Source: an uncultured Gammaproteobacteria bacterium | Lineage (GTDB): Bacteria; Pseudomonadota; Gammaproteobacteria; Magnimaribacterales; Magnimaribacteraceae | Direction of reading: 5' to 3' | Assembly (NCBI GenBank): GCA_913045055.1 | Contig: CAJWPI010000018.1 | Location: 1-33,072, forward strand | Length of the DNA stretch: 33,072 nucleotides | Shown here: in pieces, positions 1 through 8,459 of the stretch | How the letters are laid out: the number at the start of each line of letters is the position of its first letter | How positions within the stretch are numbered: the stretch's first letter is position 1 | Program-made: the position numbers and the translations under genes | Notes under the pieces: model-generated | The model's database searches: none | Seen by the model: the letters and a program-made list of their open reading frames with translations, nothing else | What the model was told of the DNA's origin: nothing

Positions 1-536
1 TTAAAGAAGTAACAGAATCTATTTCAAATAAATTAATTGAAAGACACCCTTATGTCTTTAATGAAAAGCAAAGCCACACACAAGAACAACAATTAAATAA
101 ATGGGAAGAAATCAAATTTCAAGAGCGAAGTAAAAAAAATTTTGAAAGTATATTAGATGATTTACCTAAGAATTTACCTTCTCTAATGAAGTCTCAAAAA
201 ATTCAAAAGCGAGCAGCAAATGTTGGATTTGTTTGGAACAGTCTAGAAGGATATTTTGAAAAAATTGAAGAGGAATTAGAAGAGTTAAAAGATGCTATAA
301 AAGAATCAAAAGAAGAAAATGTACAAGAAGAATTAGGAGATGTTCTTATGTCTGTAGTAAATTTAGCTAGACATCTAAATATAGAAGCTGAAGATGCTTT
401 ACGTAAAGGAAATCTGAAGTTTGAGAATAGATTCAGATATATTGAATCAAAATTAAAAGAAAAAAATAAATCTCTAAAGGAATCTTCTCTTGAAGAGATG
501 GATTCACTTTGGGAGAGGTCTAAACAAGAGTTATAG
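1..536 (+). CDS. mazG: Nucleoside triphosphate pyrophosphohydrolase MazG, C-terminal part (5' end outside window)
   Basis: MazG hydrolyses (d)NTPs to NMPs plus pyrophosphate in the cytoplasm and helps clear non-canonical or excess nucleotides. The frame is open from base 3, so the gene starts before the window; 177 codons are visible. The first visible part matches the end of the N-terminal MazG domain (the R-H-P-Y-V-F stretch, canonical RHPHVF), followed by the linker and the K-I-Q-K-R-A-A-N-V-G-F motif typical of full-length MazG. The C-terminal metal-binding acidic helices are present: E-E-E-L-E-E-L-K-D near bases 264-292 and E-E-L-G-D-V-L near 327-347. An internal ATG at 186 would give 116 residues, but the conserved upstream sequence shows that it is not the start. 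The acyltransferase gene follows after 5 bases, so the two are probably co-transcribed. Identification is by family motifs. Confidence 0.93.
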   Translation, partial: KEVTESISNKLIERHPYVFNEKQSHTQEQQLNKWEEIKFQERSKKNFESILDDLPKNLPSLMKSQKIQKRAANVGFVWNSLEGYFEKIEEELEELKDAIKESKEENVQEELGDVLMSVVNLARHLNIEAEDALRKGNLKFENRFRYIESKLKEKNKSLKESSLEEMDSLWERSKQEL

Positions 537-541
537 GTTGT

Positions 542-1408
542 ATGTTGGGAATTCTTATAGGAATCGGTTCCTTATTTCTTTTAGCAACAAATATGATCTT
601 TTGGTCTACTCTTTTACTCACAGTAAGTTTAGTAAGATTAATTTTCCCTTTAACAAACTGGAAAAAGATAACCACAGGGATTCTTATTCATATAGGTGAA
701 AGCTGTATCTACTGTAATAACTTATGGATAAATATCCTGCATAGACCAAAGATTACAATTGAAGGCTTTGATTTTTCTGATAAGACAAACTGGTACATAG
801 CAACTTCAAATCATCAATCATGGGCTGATATCTTTGTACTCCAGTATATAACTAATAGGAAAATACCCTTATTGAGATTCTTTATGAAGGATGTTTTGAA
901 GTGGATACCCATAGTTTGGGTTGTAGGATGGTCTATGAATATGCCTTTTTTAAAACGTTACTCAAAAGAGAAGCTAAGAAGAAATCCTGAGCTAAGAGGA
1001 AAAGATGTAGCGAGCATGAAGAAATCTTTTGAAGACTTGTCAATTTATCCAGGTACAGTCTTTAGTTTTGCAGAAGGTACAAGGTTTTCCGAAAAGAAAC
1101 AAAAAGAAGAAAACTCTAATTTTTACAAACTTTTAGCCCCTAAAGCCGGAGGTATAGCTATAACCTTAGCAACGATGCCCTTTATTAAAAATCTTATTGA
1201 TTTTACTATTGTTTATCAATCAGAAAGAAGGACTTTCTGGGCTTTCCTCTGTGGAGAAATGTCAGAGATAAGAATACAAGCTAAGTTAAAAAAAATCCCA
1301 GAGGATTTTTTTGATAGGGACTATTCAAATGACGAAGAATACAGGAAGAGTATTAAGGTCTGGTTGAATGATTTGTGGAAAGAAAAAGAAGACTTCTTAA
1401 AAAAATAA
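542..1408 (+). CDS. 1-acyl-sn-glycerol-3-phosphate acyltransferase-like (LPLAT, YihG type)
   Basis: The product belongs to the PlsC-like lysophospholipid acyltransferases, which move a fatty acyl group from acyl-ACP or acyl-CoA to a lysophospholipid at the inner membrane. The 288 residues begin with a hydrophobic segment (about 3-35) suited to membrane anchoring. The catalytic N-H-x4-D motif is N90-H-Q-S-W-A-D96 and the substrate-binding E-G-T-R motif is at 178-181. The variant NHQSWAD and the length resemble Escherichia coli YihG rather than PlsC, so the precise acceptor is uncertain (phosphatidic acid synthesis or phospholipid remodelling). It lies 5 bases after mazG; a weak purine-rich stretch lies inside the end of mazG. 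A gap of 74 bases with a promoter separates it from topA. Confidence 0.88.
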   Translation: MLGILIGIGSLFLLATNMIFWSTLLLTVSLVRLIFPLTNWKKITTGILIHIGESCIYCNNLWINILHRPKITIEGFDFSDKTNWYIATSNHQSWADIFVLQYITNRKIPLLRFFMKDVLKWIPIVWVVGWSMNMPFLKRYSKEKLRRNPELRGKDVASMKKSFEDLSIYPGTVFSFAEGTRFSEKKQKEENSNFYKLLAPKAGGIAITLATMPFIKNLIDFTIVYQSERRTFWAFLCGEMSEIRIQAKLKKIPEDFFDRDYSNDEEYRKSIKVWLNDLWKEKEDFLKK

Positions 1409-1432
1409 AAAGATCTTAAAGAAGAAAAGTTC

Positions 1433-1464
1433 TTGACAAAACTAGGTGTTCTAATCTTTATACT
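1433..1464 (+). promoter_or_regulatory. Putative sigma-70 promoter of topA
   Basis: The 74-base gap before topA contains a perfect -35 hexamer TTGACA (1433-1438). Downstream are TATACT (1459-1464, 20-base spacer) and the overlapping TTTATA (1457-1462, 18-base spacer). Transcription would begin near 1470, giving a leader of about 12 bases. The -35 match is strong, but the choice of -10 is uncertain in such AT-rich DNA. Confidence 0.5.
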
Positions 1465-1482
1465 AAAAAAGGGTTAATTCAA

Positions 1483-4110
1483 ATGAGAAATTTAGTAATA
1501 GTAGAATCACCAGCAAAAGCAAAAACAATAGAAGGCTATTTAGGAGATTCATTTGATGTAATAGCTTCCTATGGTCATGTTAGAGATCTAGAAAATAAGA
1601 CAGGTTCAGTTACACATGAGGATTGGTCAGATATTAAGTGGGCAATAAATGAGAGAGGTAAAACTCAACTTAATCAAATAAGTTCTCTGGCACAGAACTC
1701 AGATAGGTTAATACTGGCTACTGACCCGGATAGAGAGGGTGAGGCTATAGCCTGGCATATTTGTGAAATTCTTCAGCAAGAAGGGATTCTTGATTCTTTA
1801 GAAGTATTTAGAGCAGTTTTTAATTCGATAACTAAGAAGGCAGTAACTGAATCCTTAGATAATCTAAGAGAAATCAATCAACAGAAAGTTCAATCTTATT
1901 TAGCGAGGAGAGTTTTGGATTACGTTGTTGGTTTTCAAATTTCTCCTCTTTTATGGAGAAGGTTACCTGGAGCAAAGTCTGCTGGAAGAGTTCAGTCTGT
2001 AGCCTTAAAGTTAATTTGTGAGAGAGAAAATGATCGAGAGTCTTTTGAAAAGAAAGAGTATTGGTCTATTAGCTCAAACCTTACCTGGAAAGACCAAACC
2101 TTAAAATCTCAACTTAGTGAATACAAAGGAAACAAATTAAAGAAATTTGATATCTCTAATGAAGGAGAAGCTAATAACATAGTTTTAGATATACAAGGAA
2201 CGAAATTAAATGTTGCGGAAATAAATAAAAAACCCCAAAAAAGAAATCCTAAACCACCTTTCATCACTTCAACACTTCAACAAGAAGCAGCTCGAAAATT
2301 AAAATTTTCTGCTGACAATACTATGCGCATAGCACAGTCTTTATATGAAAAAGCTTTAATTACTTACATGAGGACTGATAGTCCAATAATTGATCCAGAA
2401 GGGATTCATTCCATAAGAGAAATAATAGTTGAAAAATATGGCAATAACTTCCTTCCTCAAGATCAAAAAATTTATAAGAGTAAATCTAAACAAGTCCAAG
2501 AAGGACATGAAGCGATAAGGCCAACAGATGTTTTTAAACTACCCAAAGATAGTGCTCTGGAAGTTAATGAGAAGAACCTCTATGAACTTATTTGGAATAG
2601 AGCGGTTTCAAGTCAAATGGAAAGTGCAAAACTAACTCAAACAGAAGTGCTTATAACTTCAGACACAAAAGAGGCTGTATTTAAATCAACAGGCACTCAA
2701 ATAATTTTTAAAGGATTTCTTGAAGTTTATGAAGAAGGAGTAGATAACCAGGAAGAAGAGAAAGAATCTTTTATTCCATCAGAAATTAAAGAAGGGGATG
2801 ATCTAATTTTAGAGTCTATTTCTCCAGAACAACATTTTACAAAACCACCACCGAGATTTACCGAAGCCAGTTTGATAAAGGAACTTGAGGAGAAGGGTAT
2901 AGGGAGACCTTCAACATATGCATCAATAATGAATAGCATTAAGAGAAGAGAGTACGCAGCTATTCAGAATAGACAATTTGATCCATCAGATAGAGGTAGA
3001 GTAGTAGTAAGCTTCCTAGATGATTATTTTTCAGAATATTTCCAGTATGATTTTACTGCGAAAATGGAAGAATCTTTAGATTTGATAGCCAGGGGTGAGT
3101 TGGACTGGAAAAATCTTTTAGATAATTTTTGGTCTGGTTTAGAACCAAATCTAGTCAAAGTTGAAGGTCTTTCTAATAGAGAAGTTTTAGATAGTCTTAA
3201 TGAATCTCTTTCTAAACAACTCTTTAGAGAAAATAGTAATTGTCCTAAATGCAACGAAGGAAATCTCACTTTAAAGAATAGTGCAAAATTTGGTCCTTTT
3301 GTTGGTTGCTCTAGATTTGATGAAGATGGATGTGATTTTAAGAGAAATCCCTTTCTTTCTAAAGAACAAGAGAATATCAATGCTTTAAATACAGACTCAC
3401 TTGGGAAGGACCCTTCTACTGGTTCAGATGTATTTATTAAACCTTCAACAAGAGGAGGAGGATTCTATTTATCCATGGAAAGTCAAGAAGCAACTAAAAG
3501 ACAAACCTTTCCAGCTGATATGTTAGAGAGTATGACTTTAGATGAAGCATTAAAATGGCTTGAATTACCTCGTGAAATAGGAATGCATCCTGATAGCGGA
3601 CAACTTATAGAAGCAGGTTATGCGCGTGGACCCTTTGTTAGGGTTTCAAAGGGAGAGAAAGATAAATTTCAATACGCGAATATCCCCTCTAATGAAGATA
3701 TTTTTTCTTTGGGAATGAATAGAGCAGTAGAGCTCCTTGCAGGAAAAGGAATATCACAAGAAGATTCAAGAGAGCTTGGTCTTGATCCAAATAGCGGCCT
3801 TCCAGTGATATTAAAACAGGGAAGATTTGGTGCTTATCTAGAAACAGACAAGCTTATTAGGAAAGCTGTTCCAAAGGATTTAAAAACAGAAGAAATAACT
3901 GTAGATTGGGCTATTAATAATTTTCCAATAATTTTCTATTACGAAGATGACTCAAGACCTGTTGGCATAAGGAGACAAAGAACTAGGGATAAAAAATGGA
4001 AAGCCTATATAGTTCATGGAGAAATGAAAGTAGAGATACCTCAAGATATAAAGATAAAAGATATAACCAAAGAAATAGCTTTATCTATACTAAAGAAGAA
4101 AGAAAAGTAA
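1483..4110 (+). CDS. topA: DNA topoisomerase I (type IA)
   Basis: TopA relaxes negatively supercoiled DNA by cutting one strand through a tyrosyl-DNA bond. The 875 residues open with the TOPRIM domain (I-V-E-S-P-A-K at 6-12; the metal-binding D81-P-D-R-E-G-E87). The catalytic tyrosine is Y295 in Y-M-R-T-D-S. A single Cys4 zinc ribbon follows at C587, C590, C609 and C617. The C-terminus carries about three copies of the topoisomerase C-terminal repeat (around residues 640-665, 698-727 and 765-790) and a basic tail. E. coli TopA has several zinc ribbons instead; the layout seen here is the one common in alphaproteobacteria and cyanobacteria. The gene has its own promoter and ends 57 bases from the convergent end of lexA. 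Confidence 0.97.
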   Translation: MRNLVIVESPAKAKTIEGYLGDSFDVIASYGHVRDLENKTGSVTHEDWSDIKWAINERGKTQLNQISSLAQNSDRLILATDPDREGEAIAWHICEILQQEGILDSLEVFRAVFNSITKKAVTESLDNLREINQQKVQSYLARRVLDYVVGFQISPLLWRRLPGAKSAGRVQSVALKLICERENDRESFEKKEYWSISSNLTWKDQTLKSQLSEYKGNKLKKFDISNEGEANNIVLDIQGTKLNVAEINKKPQKRNPKPPFITSTLQQEAARKLKFSADNTMRIAQSLYEKALITYMRTDSPIIDPEGIHSIREIIVEKYGNNFLPQDQKIYKSKSKQVQEGHEAIRPTDVFKLPKDSALEVNEKNLYELIWNRAVSSQMESAKLTQTEVLITSDTKEAVFKSTGTQIIFKGFLEVYEEGVDNQEEEKESFIPSEIKEGDDLILESISPEQHFTKPPPRFTEASLIKELEEKGIGRPSTYASIMNSIKRREYAAIQNRQFDPSDRGRVVVSFLDDYFSEYFQYDFTAKMEESLDLIARGELDWKNLLDNFWSGLEPNLVKVEGLSNREVLDSLNESLSKQLFRENSNCPKCNEGNLTLKNSAKFGPFVGCSRFDEDGCDFKRNPFLSKEQENINALNTDSLGKDPSTGSDVFIKPSTRGGGFYLSMESQEATKRQTFPADMLESMTLDEALKWLELPREIGMHPDSGQLIEAGYARGPFVRVSKGEKDKFQYANIPSNEDIFSLGMNRAVELLAGKGISQEDSRELGLDPNSGLPVILKQGRFGAYLETDKLIRKAVPKDLKTEEITVDWAINNFPIIFYYEDDSRPVGIRRQRTRDKKWKAYIVHGEMKVEIPQDIKIKDITKEIALSILKKKEK

Positions 4111-4167
4111 AAGGGTAATAAAGAAGAAAACCCAGACTAGGTCTCGAAAGAAGTAATTTTCAATAAT

Positions 4168-4788
4168 CTAAAAAGACTTAATTACACCCAAACATACACC
4201 CTCCAAGAAGAAATCTTCATTTTTTGGATCTAAGGTGATATCAGAGTATTTGCTATTAGCAGCTTTTAAAATAATTTTTCCTTCTTTGTTTTTAGAGAAA
4301 GTTTTAACTGTCACCTCATCATTCACTCTAGCCACTATTACTTGACCTGCTTTACATTCTTTTTCTTTTTTTACTGCAATAAGGTCATCTTCGTGTATTC
4401 CAAGATCGATCATACTATCGCCCTTTACTCTAAGTAAATAATCAGCATTATCTCTAAACATTGTTTCAGGAATATTTAATTTTTTTTCAACATGTTCAAG
4501 GGCTAACATGGGCTGACCTGCTGCAACAAGACCTATTATAGGTATTTCATTATTTTTGATATTTTTAAGCGAATGACTTTCATTAAGAACAATACCTCTT
4601 GAGGCTCCTGAGAGAATAGAGATCACTCCTTTTTTTTCTAAAGCCCTCAAATGTTGCTCAGCAGCGTTCGGAGATTTGAAGCCAAAAGTCTTAGCAATAT
4701 CAGCTCTGGTTGGAGGAAATCCTTTAAGTTCAAGATTAGATTTTATTAATTCAAGAATCTGTTCCTGTCTTTGAGTCAGCTCTTTCAT
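4168..4788 (-). CDS. lexA: SOS response repressor LexA
   Basis: LexA represses DNA-damage genes and cleaves itself when RecA filaments form. The 206 residues contain the N-terminal winged helix-turn-helix (about 1-68), the cleavage site A90-G91 in V-A-A-G-Q-P-M, catalytic S125 in G-D-S-M and K162 in V-T-V-K-T. All four positions are offset by six from E. coli LexA (A84-G85, S119, K156), so the protein should be fully functional. A GGAGA ribosome-binding site lies 6 bases before the ATG. The gene is autoregulated through the LexA box at 4810-4825. It diverges from a 5'-nucleotidase gene. The cell-division inhibitor gene sulA, the lexA neighbour in Pseudomonas, is absent here. Confidence 0.98.
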   Translation of the reverse strand: MKELTQRQEQILELIKSNLELKGFPPTRADIAKTFGFKSPNAAEQHLRALEKKGVISILSGASRGIVLNESHSLKNIKNNEIPIIGLVAAGQPMLALEHVEKKLNIPETMFRDNADYLLRVKGDSMIDLGIHEDDLIAVKKEKECKAGQVIVARVNDEVTVKTFSKNKEGKIILKAANSKYSDITLDPKNEDFFLEGVCLGVIKSF

Positions 4789-4809
4789 ATTTTCTCCAAA
4801 AATGTAATA

Positions 4810-4825
4810 CTGTAATTATATACAG
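4810..4825. promoter_or_regulatory. LexA operator (SOS box) shared by lexA and the 5'-nucleotidase gene
   Basis: The 16-mer CTGTAATTATATACAG has the invariant CTGT-N8-ACAG arms of the gammaproteobacterial LexA box. It sits exactly midway between the two divergent start codons, with 21 bases on each side (4789-4809 and 4826-4846). Because the whole gap is only 58 bases, both promoters must overlap or touch the operator. Confidence 0.95.
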
Positions 4826-4843
4826 TAAAATATTTAATGTAAA
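4815..4843 (-). promoter_or_regulatory. lexA promoter
   Basis: On the minus strand, TTTACA (complement of 4838-4843) is followed after exactly 17 bases by a perfect TATAAT (complement of 4815-4820). The -10 hexamer lies inside the LexA box, so bound LexA would block RNA polymerase. Predicted transcription start is near 4808, about 20 bases before the ATG. Confidence 0.7.
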
Positions 4844-4846
4844 ATT

Positions 4847-5728
4847 ATGTTAGTTGTAGGAATTACATCTAGAGCTCTTTTTAATCTTGATAAGAGCCAT
4901 GAAATATTTGTAAGTGAAGGTTTAGAGAAGTATAGAGATTATCAAATCTCTAAAGAAAATGATCATTTAGAACCAGGACAAGCTTTTCATCTCGTTAAAA
5001 AACTTCTTGAATTAAATAAAAAGATTGAAGGCGAAAGAAGTGTAGAAGTAATCTTATTAAGCAGTAATTCAGCTGATACTGGGCTTAGAATCTTTAATTC
5101 TATCGAATACCATAAATTAGATATTAGAAAGGCCGCTTTTTGTGGAGGAGAGAGTCCCCATAAATATGCAAAACCTTTTGGGGCACATTTATTTTTATCG
5201 ACTGACATTGCAGATTGCCAATTAGCTTTAGAGAGTGGAGTAGCAGCTGCAAGAATAATTTCTCCAAATATCTCTAAGAAAGAAGATAATCTGCTCAAGG
5301 TTGCTTTTGATGGTGATGCAGTAATTTTCTCAGAAGAATCTCAAGAGATTTATGAAAAGCAAGGTCTAGAAGCATTTGATAGTAATGAAAAGAACTTGGC
5401 TAAGGAAACGTTACCAGGAGGTCCTTTTAAACCTTTTTTATCTGAACTTCATAAATTACAAGGAAAATTCTTAAAAAAGGGAGATTGTCCTATTCATATT
5501 GCTCTTGTTACAGCTAGATCAGCACCTTCTCATGAAAGAGTCATTCTTACTCTTCGAGAGTGGAATATAAGAATTGATGAATGTCTTTTTTTAGGAGGTT
5601 TACCAAAAGTGAACTTTTTAAAAGCTTATCATGCAGATATATTCTTTGATGATCAGAAAGAAAACTGTGATTTAGCAAGTGAAGAAGTGCCTACTGGACA
5701 TGTAGTGCGATTAAAGCATAACAATTAA
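4847..5728 (+). CDS. Cytosolic 5'-nucleotidase (PF06189 family)
   Basis: This family, related to animal cytosolic 5'-nucleotidase I, dephosphorylates nucleoside monophosphates. The 293 residues match it along the whole length: an N-terminal L-V-V-G-I-T-S-R-A-L-F-N stretch, the G-G-E-S-P region (100-104), the HAD-like D155-G-D157 motif followed by A-V-I-F, V-T-A-R-S-A-P (221-227), and a C-terminal acidic F-F-D-D-Q (266-270) for metal binding. The gene diverges from lexA with a LexA box between them, so SOS control of nucleotide salvage or pool balance is likely (inference). A possible -10, TAAAAT at 4826-4831, touches the operator. No Shine-Dalgarno sequence is visible and the leader would be very short. 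Substrate preference (AMP, dNMPs) cannot be read from the sequence. Confidence 0.88.
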   Translation: MLVVGITSRALFNLDKSHEIFVSEGLEKYRDYQISKENDHLEPGQAFHLVKKLLELNKKIEGERSVEVILLSSNSADTGLRIFNSIEYHKLDIRKAAFCGGESPHKYAKPFGAHLFLSTDIADCQLALESGVAAARIISPNISKKEDNLLKVAFDGDAVIFSEESQEIYEKQGLEAFDSNEKNLAKETLPGGPFKPFLSELHKLQGKFLKKGDCPIHIALVTARSAPSHERVILTLREWNIRIDECLFLGGLPKVNFLKAYHADIFFDDQKENCDLASEEVPTGHVVRLKHNN

Positions 5729-5794
5729 TTTTGATATAAAATTCTATTTCTACATTTTAGAGAATCTTTTAATAACCAACTTTTTAAAAAAATT

Positions 5795-6400
5795 ATGGAA
5801 TACGTTTGCTTAGATCTGGAGGGTGTTCTTGTTCCAGAGATATGGTCTGAAATTGCTAGTTTTACGGGAGAGGATAAATTTAATCTAACAACACAAGATG
5901 TCAGAGATTACTCTGAACTCATGGATATGAGGATAGAGTTAATTCATGATTTAAATATTTCAATTGAAGATATTAATCAGTTAGTGAGAAAGATGGAGCC
6001 TTTTTCTGGTGCAAAAGAGTTTCTTGATTGGTTAAGAGGTAATTACCAAATGACTATAGTTTCAGATTCGTTTTATCAATTAGCTTGGCCGTTAATACAA
6101 AAGCTAGGAACCCCTCCTATAATTTGTCACCGTTTGGAAATAGCAGAAAACAAAATTAGAGGGTATCACCTTCGTCAAAAGGATAATAAGAGAAAAGTGG
6201 TAAAAGCTTTGCAAGGTCTTAAATTTAGAGTTTTTGCTTCTGGAGATTCTTATAATGATATTCAGATGTTGCGACAGGCTGATTTAGGAGTATTTTTTCA
6301 GGCTCCTCCTCATATCAGAGAAGAATTTAATGATATATCTGGAGTCGAATCTCACAAAGAACTACAAAACATCTTTTCAAAAGCATCAGAATTTGTATAA
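5795..6400 (+). CDS. thrH: Bifunctional phosphoserine phosphatase / homoserine phosphotransferase ThrH
   Basis: ThrH is a HAD-superfamily enzyme, described in Pseudomonas, that dephosphorylates phosphoserine and can pass the phosphate to homoserine, linking serine and threonine synthesis. The 201 residues start with the ThrH signature D7-L-E9-G-V-L-V-P-E, where D7 is the nucleophile and E9 replaces the usual second Asp. Later come S-D-S-F-Y (HAD motif II, near residue 89), L-R-Q-K-D (near 126), and G-D-S-Y-N-D (motif IV, near 150). The gene is only 18 bases ahead of prpB, so it may be read with the propionate genes. A 66-base AT-rich gap precedes it and could hold a promoter, but no clear -35/-10 pair stands out. 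Confidence 0.94.
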   Translation: MEYVCLDLEGVLVPEIWSEIASFTGEDKFNLTTQDVRDYSELMDMRIELIHDLNISIEDINQLVRKMEPFSGAKEFLDWLRGNYQMTIVSDSFYQLAWPLIQKLGTPPIICHRLEIAENKIRGYHLRQKDNKRKVVKALQGLKFRVFASGDSYNDIQMLRQADLGVFFQAPPHIREEFNDISGVESHKELQNIFSKASEFV

Positions 6401-6418
6401 AAAGGTTAAAATTAGGTA

Positions 6419-7297
6419 ATGAGTAACAATATTTCTAGAGGATCTGTCTTTAAAAAGGCAATTAAAGATAACAATCCTCTACAAGTTGTAGGCACTATAA
6501 ATGCTTATACTTCTATACTAGCTGAAAAATCTGGTCACAAAGCTATATATCTCTCAGGTGGTGGAGTTGCCGCATCAAGTTTAGGGGTACCAGATTTAGG
6601 CATCACAACCCTCCAAGATGTTTTGATAGATGTTGAAAGAATAACTAATTCTTCAGAATTACCTTTATTAGTTGATGTTGATACAGGCTGGGGTGGAGCT
6701 TTTAATATTTCAAGGATGGTAAAAAGTATGATCTCAGTTGGAGCAGCAGCTATTCATATTGAAGACCAGGTAGCTCAAAAAAGGTGTGGTCATAGACCAA
6801 ATAAAGAACTGGTAACACTCGAAGAAATGGTAGATAGAATAAAAGCAGCAGTAGATGCCAAGACTGATTTAAATTTTCAAATTATGGCAAGGACTGACTC
6901 CATAGCTAGTGAAGGGTTAGATTTAGCTTTAGAAAGAGCTATTGCTTATCAGGAGGCAGGTGCGGATGCTATTTTTGCTGAAGCTGTTACAGATATTTCT
7001 CAGTACCAGAGTTTTAGAGAGGTACTAAAAGTTCCTATTCTTGCCAATATTACAGAATTTGGTAAAACTCCTCTCTTTAACAAGCAAGAATTAGAGAAAG
7101 TAGGGATTGATATTATTCTTTATCCTCTATCTGCTTTTAGAGCTATGAGTAAGGTTGCTCAGGAAGTTTACAAGGAGATTTATCAGAAAGGAACTCAAAA
7201 AGACATCCTAGATAAAATGCAAACTAGGGATGAACTTTATGAATTACTCGATTATCATTCGTATGAGGAGAAATTAGATAATTTATTTAATAATTAG
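6419..7297 (+). CDS. prpB: Methylisocitrate lyase PrpB
   Basis: PrpB splits 2-methylisocitrate into pyruvate and succinate, the last step of the 2-methylcitrate cycle that disposes of propionyl-CoA. The 292 residues show the isocitrate lyase/PEP mutase fold signatures: D86-V-D88-T-G-W-G-G for Mg binding, I-H-I-E-D-Q (112-117), and the active-site loop K121-R-C123-G-H. Length agrees with E. coli PrpB (296). It is the first of three consecutive cycle genes, 15 bases before prpC. Ordinary isocitrate lyase is longer and is therefore unlikely. Confidence 0.96.
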   Translation: MSNNISRGSVFKKAIKDNNPLQVVGTINAYTSILAEKSGHKAIYLSGGGVAASSLGVPDLGITTLQDVLIDVERITNSSELPLLVDVDTGWGGAFNISRMVKSMISVGAAAIHIEDQVAQKRCGHRPNKELVTLEEMVDRIKAAVDAKTDLNFQIMARTDSIASEGLDLALERAIAYQEAGADAIFAEAVTDISQYQSFREVLKVPILANITEFGKTPLFNKQELEKVGIDIILYPLSAFRAMSKVAQEVYKEIYQKGTQKDILDKMQTRDELYELLDYHSYEEKLDNLFNN

Positions 7298-7312
7298 ATT
7301 GGGGGCGAGATT

Positions 7313-8437
7313 ATGGCAGAAAAAAAATTAGAAGGAGCAGGATTGAGGGGACAGGTTGCAGGTCACACTGCTCTGTCAACGGTAGGAAAGGAAGGCAAAG
7401 GTTTAACCTATAGAGGTTATGCTATTGAAGAACTATCAGAAAAAGCAACTTTTGAAGAGGTTGCTTACATGCTTTTGTATGGAAAACTTCCAAATCAATC
7501 TGAGTACGATAGTTATTCCACTAAACTTAAGACTTATCGTGCTCTTCCACAAGAGTTAAAGGAAGTTTTAGAGAAGATTCCAAAGAACACCCATCCTATG
7601 GATGTAATGAGAACTGGTTGTTCTATGTTGGGTAATTTAGAACCTGAAGGTGATTTCTCAAATCAAAATGAAACTGCGGATAGAATCTTAGCAGCTTTTC
7701 CTTCTATCGTTACTTATTGGTACCGTTATTCACATGAAGGAAAAAGAGTTGAGACCCAAACAGATCATAAAACGATGGGAGGTCAATTCCTATCCTTATT
7801 GACTGGAAAAGAGCCATCAGAAGAGGATGCTAGAGTTTTGGATATTTCTTTAATTCTTTATGCTGAACATGGATTTAATGCTTCTACTTTTACTGGGAGA
7901 ATTTGTGCTTCTACTCTTTCAGATATGCATTCGTGTATAACTGGAGCAATTGGTACTTTAAGAGGACCGCTTCATGGTGGCGCTAATGAAGCTGCTATGG
8001 AAATGATAGAGAAATTTAGCTCTCGTGAAGAAGCCAACAAGAGGGTTAAGGAGATGTTACTTAACAAAGAAAAGATAATGGGTTTTGGTCATGCTGTTTA
8101 TACTAACGAAGATCCAAGAAATAAAATTATTAAATCTTTGTCCAAACAATTAGGTGAAACTAGAAATAATACTCTTTTGTATGAAGTCTCCGAAGAAGTT
8201 GAGAAGGTAATGGATGAAGAAAAAGGGTTGTTTGCTAATACAGACTTTTATATGGCTTCTGCTTATCATTATTTAGGCATACCTACAGCTATTTTTACTC
8301 CATTATTTGTTATAGGCAGGACTTCTGGATGGGCATCTAATGTAATGGAACAAAGAGCGGATAATCGTATTATTCGACCTTCTGAGGAATATACAGGTCC
8401 AGACAATTCTGAATGGATTGATATTTCTGATCGTTAA
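7313..8437 (+). CDS. prpC: 2-methylcitrate synthase PrpC
   Basis: PrpC condenses propionyl-CoA with oxaloacetate to give 2-methylcitrate. The 374 residues carry the citrate-synthase catalytic triad: H221 in G-P-L-H-G-G, H260 in G-F-G-H-A-V-Y and D311 in T-D-F-Y. Its length and its place between prpB and prpD point to the methylcitrate rather than the housekeeping citrate synthase (which is about 430 residues in this group). A strong GGGGGCGAG ribosome-binding site precedes the ATG. The start is supported by the N-terminal G-L-x-G-x-x-A-x-x-T-x-x-S-T-V pattern of the family. Confidence 0.96.
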   Translation: MAEKKLEGAGLRGQVAGHTALSTVGKEGKGLTYRGYAIEELSEKATFEEVAYMLLYGKLPNQSEYDSYSTKLKTYRALPQELKEVLEKIPKNTHPMDVMRTGCSMLGNLEPEGDFSNQNETADRILAAFPSIVTYWYRYSHEGKRVETQTDHKTMGGQFLSLLTGKEPSEEDARVLDISLILYAEHGFNASTFTGRICASTLSDMHSCITGAIGTLRGPLHGGANEAAMEMIEKFSSREEANKRVKEMLLNKEKIMGFGHAVYTNEDPRNKIIKSLSKQLGETRNNTLLYEVSEEVEKVMDEEKGLFANTDFYMASAYHYLGIPTAIFTPLFVIGRTSGWASNVMEQRADNRIIRPSEEYTGPDNSEWIDISDR

Positions 8438-8459
8438 TTTTCAATAAAAAAGGATATTT

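Noticed and set aside
490-699. 69-codon plus-strand frame across the mazG/acyltransferase junction
   Set aside because: It overlaps two well-supported genes in another frame and has no protein-like conservation.
3024-3380. 118-codon minus-strand frame inside topA, and a similar one at 2727-2939
   Set aside because: Both are antisense shadows of a conserved domain, without a ribosome-binding site or recognisable product.
4134-4144. Small hairpin AGAC-TAG-GTCT between topA and lexA
   Set aside because: The stem is only 4 base pairs with no T-tract on either strand.
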